This document shows, one piece after another, positions 63,842 through 64,000 of a stretch of DNA of 64,000 nucleotides (position 1 is its first letter; every line of letters starts with the position of its first letter). The notes under the pieces were generated by a model that saw only the letters and a list, made by a program, of their open reading frames with translations, did not search any database and was not told where the DNA came from. The position numbers were made by a program, and so were the translations under genes. The stretch covers positions 21,406 through 85,405 of the forward strand of contig CANJNZ010000008.1 in assembly GCA_947476045.1 (NCBI GenBank), written 5' to 3'. The stretch comes from Chthoniobacteraceae bacterium (GTDB taxonomy: Bacteria > Verrucomicrobiota > Verrucomicrobiia > Chthoniobacterales > Chthoniobacteraceae).

Positions 63842-63911
63842 TGCTCATTCTTTAGAGCATTTTCTATTTATATTGTCGCAATTTTTGGGAAGGTGTGGCA
63901 AAGAGGAGTGA
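63842..63911. mobile_element. Possible left end of an IS630-type element
   Basis: The 70 bases before the transposase start are AT-rich (CTATTTATATTGTCGCAATT) and end with a strong ribosome site (AGAGGAG). The terminal inverted repeat should lie here, but its edge cannot be fixed because the right end is outside the window. Confidence 0.4.
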
Positions 63912-64000
63912 ATGAAAAGTTACAGCAATGACTTGAGAGAACGCATAGTCACGGCGCGAGCACGCGGCGACAGCGCGGCGGAAGTCGCTCGGCGCTTCGG
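63912..64000 (+). CDS. IS630-family transposase, N-terminal fragment
   Basis: The first 29 residues are MKSYSNDLRERIVTARARG followed by DSAAEVARRF, the helix-turn-helix start shared by IS630/Tc1-type transposases. The frame is cut by the window end. It has GAGGAG 5-10 bases before the ATG, a stronger ribosome site than the native genes use. Confidence 0.75.
   Translation, partial: MKSYSNDLRERIVTARARGDSAAEVARRF

Noticed and set aside
1..64000. CRISPR arrays, tRNA or rRNA genes, prophage
   Set aside because: No regular spaced repeats, no tRNA-like clover pattern and no phage genes were seen; the gaps are too short for rRNA.

Overview
The window looks like about 64 kb of ordinary chromosome from a GC-rich bacterium, most likely a Verrucomicrobiota (a Chthoniobacter-like lineage would fit). 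This placement is an inference. It rests on a caa3-type oxidase cluster with extra small genes, a Tat-exported DUF1501 protein, DUF4337 and DUF5069 proteins, many exported hypothetical proteins, the type IB GTP cyclohydrolase FolE2, and weak use of Shine-Dalgarno sites. No rRNA, tRNA, CRISPR array or prophage was found. Genes are densely packed, the longest gene-free stretch is about 280 bases, and several convergent genes touch or overlap at their ends.

Layout. 1-5646: terminal oxidase and its assembly: COX3 (cut by the window start), COX4, two tiny membrane proteins, COX2, heme A synthase, heme O synthase, SCO and a DUF420 protein. 5662-18368: accessory genes, mostly exported or membrane-bound: DUF4337, DUF1501, a rhodanese, a transglutaminase-like protein, a membrane-protein pair whose first gene looks frameshifted, DUF5069, a LysM protein, an esterase, an SGNH hydrolase and a leucine-rich-repeat protein. 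18406-23171: a monoheme c-type protein, folE2, a Y-family polymerase and purB. 23242-26458 (minus strand): prs, L25/Ctc, pth, rpsF, ssb. 26679-34826: signal peptidase I, the thiH-thiS pair, a glycosyltransferase, panD and topB.

34856-42846: a possible envelope lipid and glycan region: an Aas-like acyltransferase/ligase, a lipoprotein and a FabZ-like dehydratase, then two large polytopic membrane proteins (one Agl23-like GT-C) opposite a Dpm1-like GT2. 42898-47006: gltX, aroE, an aldo/keto reductase and an M48 protease. 47288-55717: cell shape and wall: mreB, mreC, mreD, PBP2, RNase G/E, an amidase and glutamate racemase. 55796-58498: arginine decarboxylase and a UVR-motif protein. 58575-63390: an oligopeptide ABC transporter (binding protein, two permeases, one short ATPase). 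The window closes with a YjbQ protein and the start of an IS630-type transposase.

The genes mostly form standard functional blocks: respiration, translation and replication housekeeping, peptidoglycan synthesis and peptide uptake. I did not find an obviously new defence or mobile system. The most interesting leads are the soluble insertion in COX3 and the two tiny ORFs in the oxidase operon, the probable -1 frameshift at 10.2 kb, the GT2/GT-C cluster at 38-43 kb, the cysteine-ladder LRR protein, and a REP-like palindrome upstream of thiH. All family assignments come from reading the translated sequence; no database search was run.
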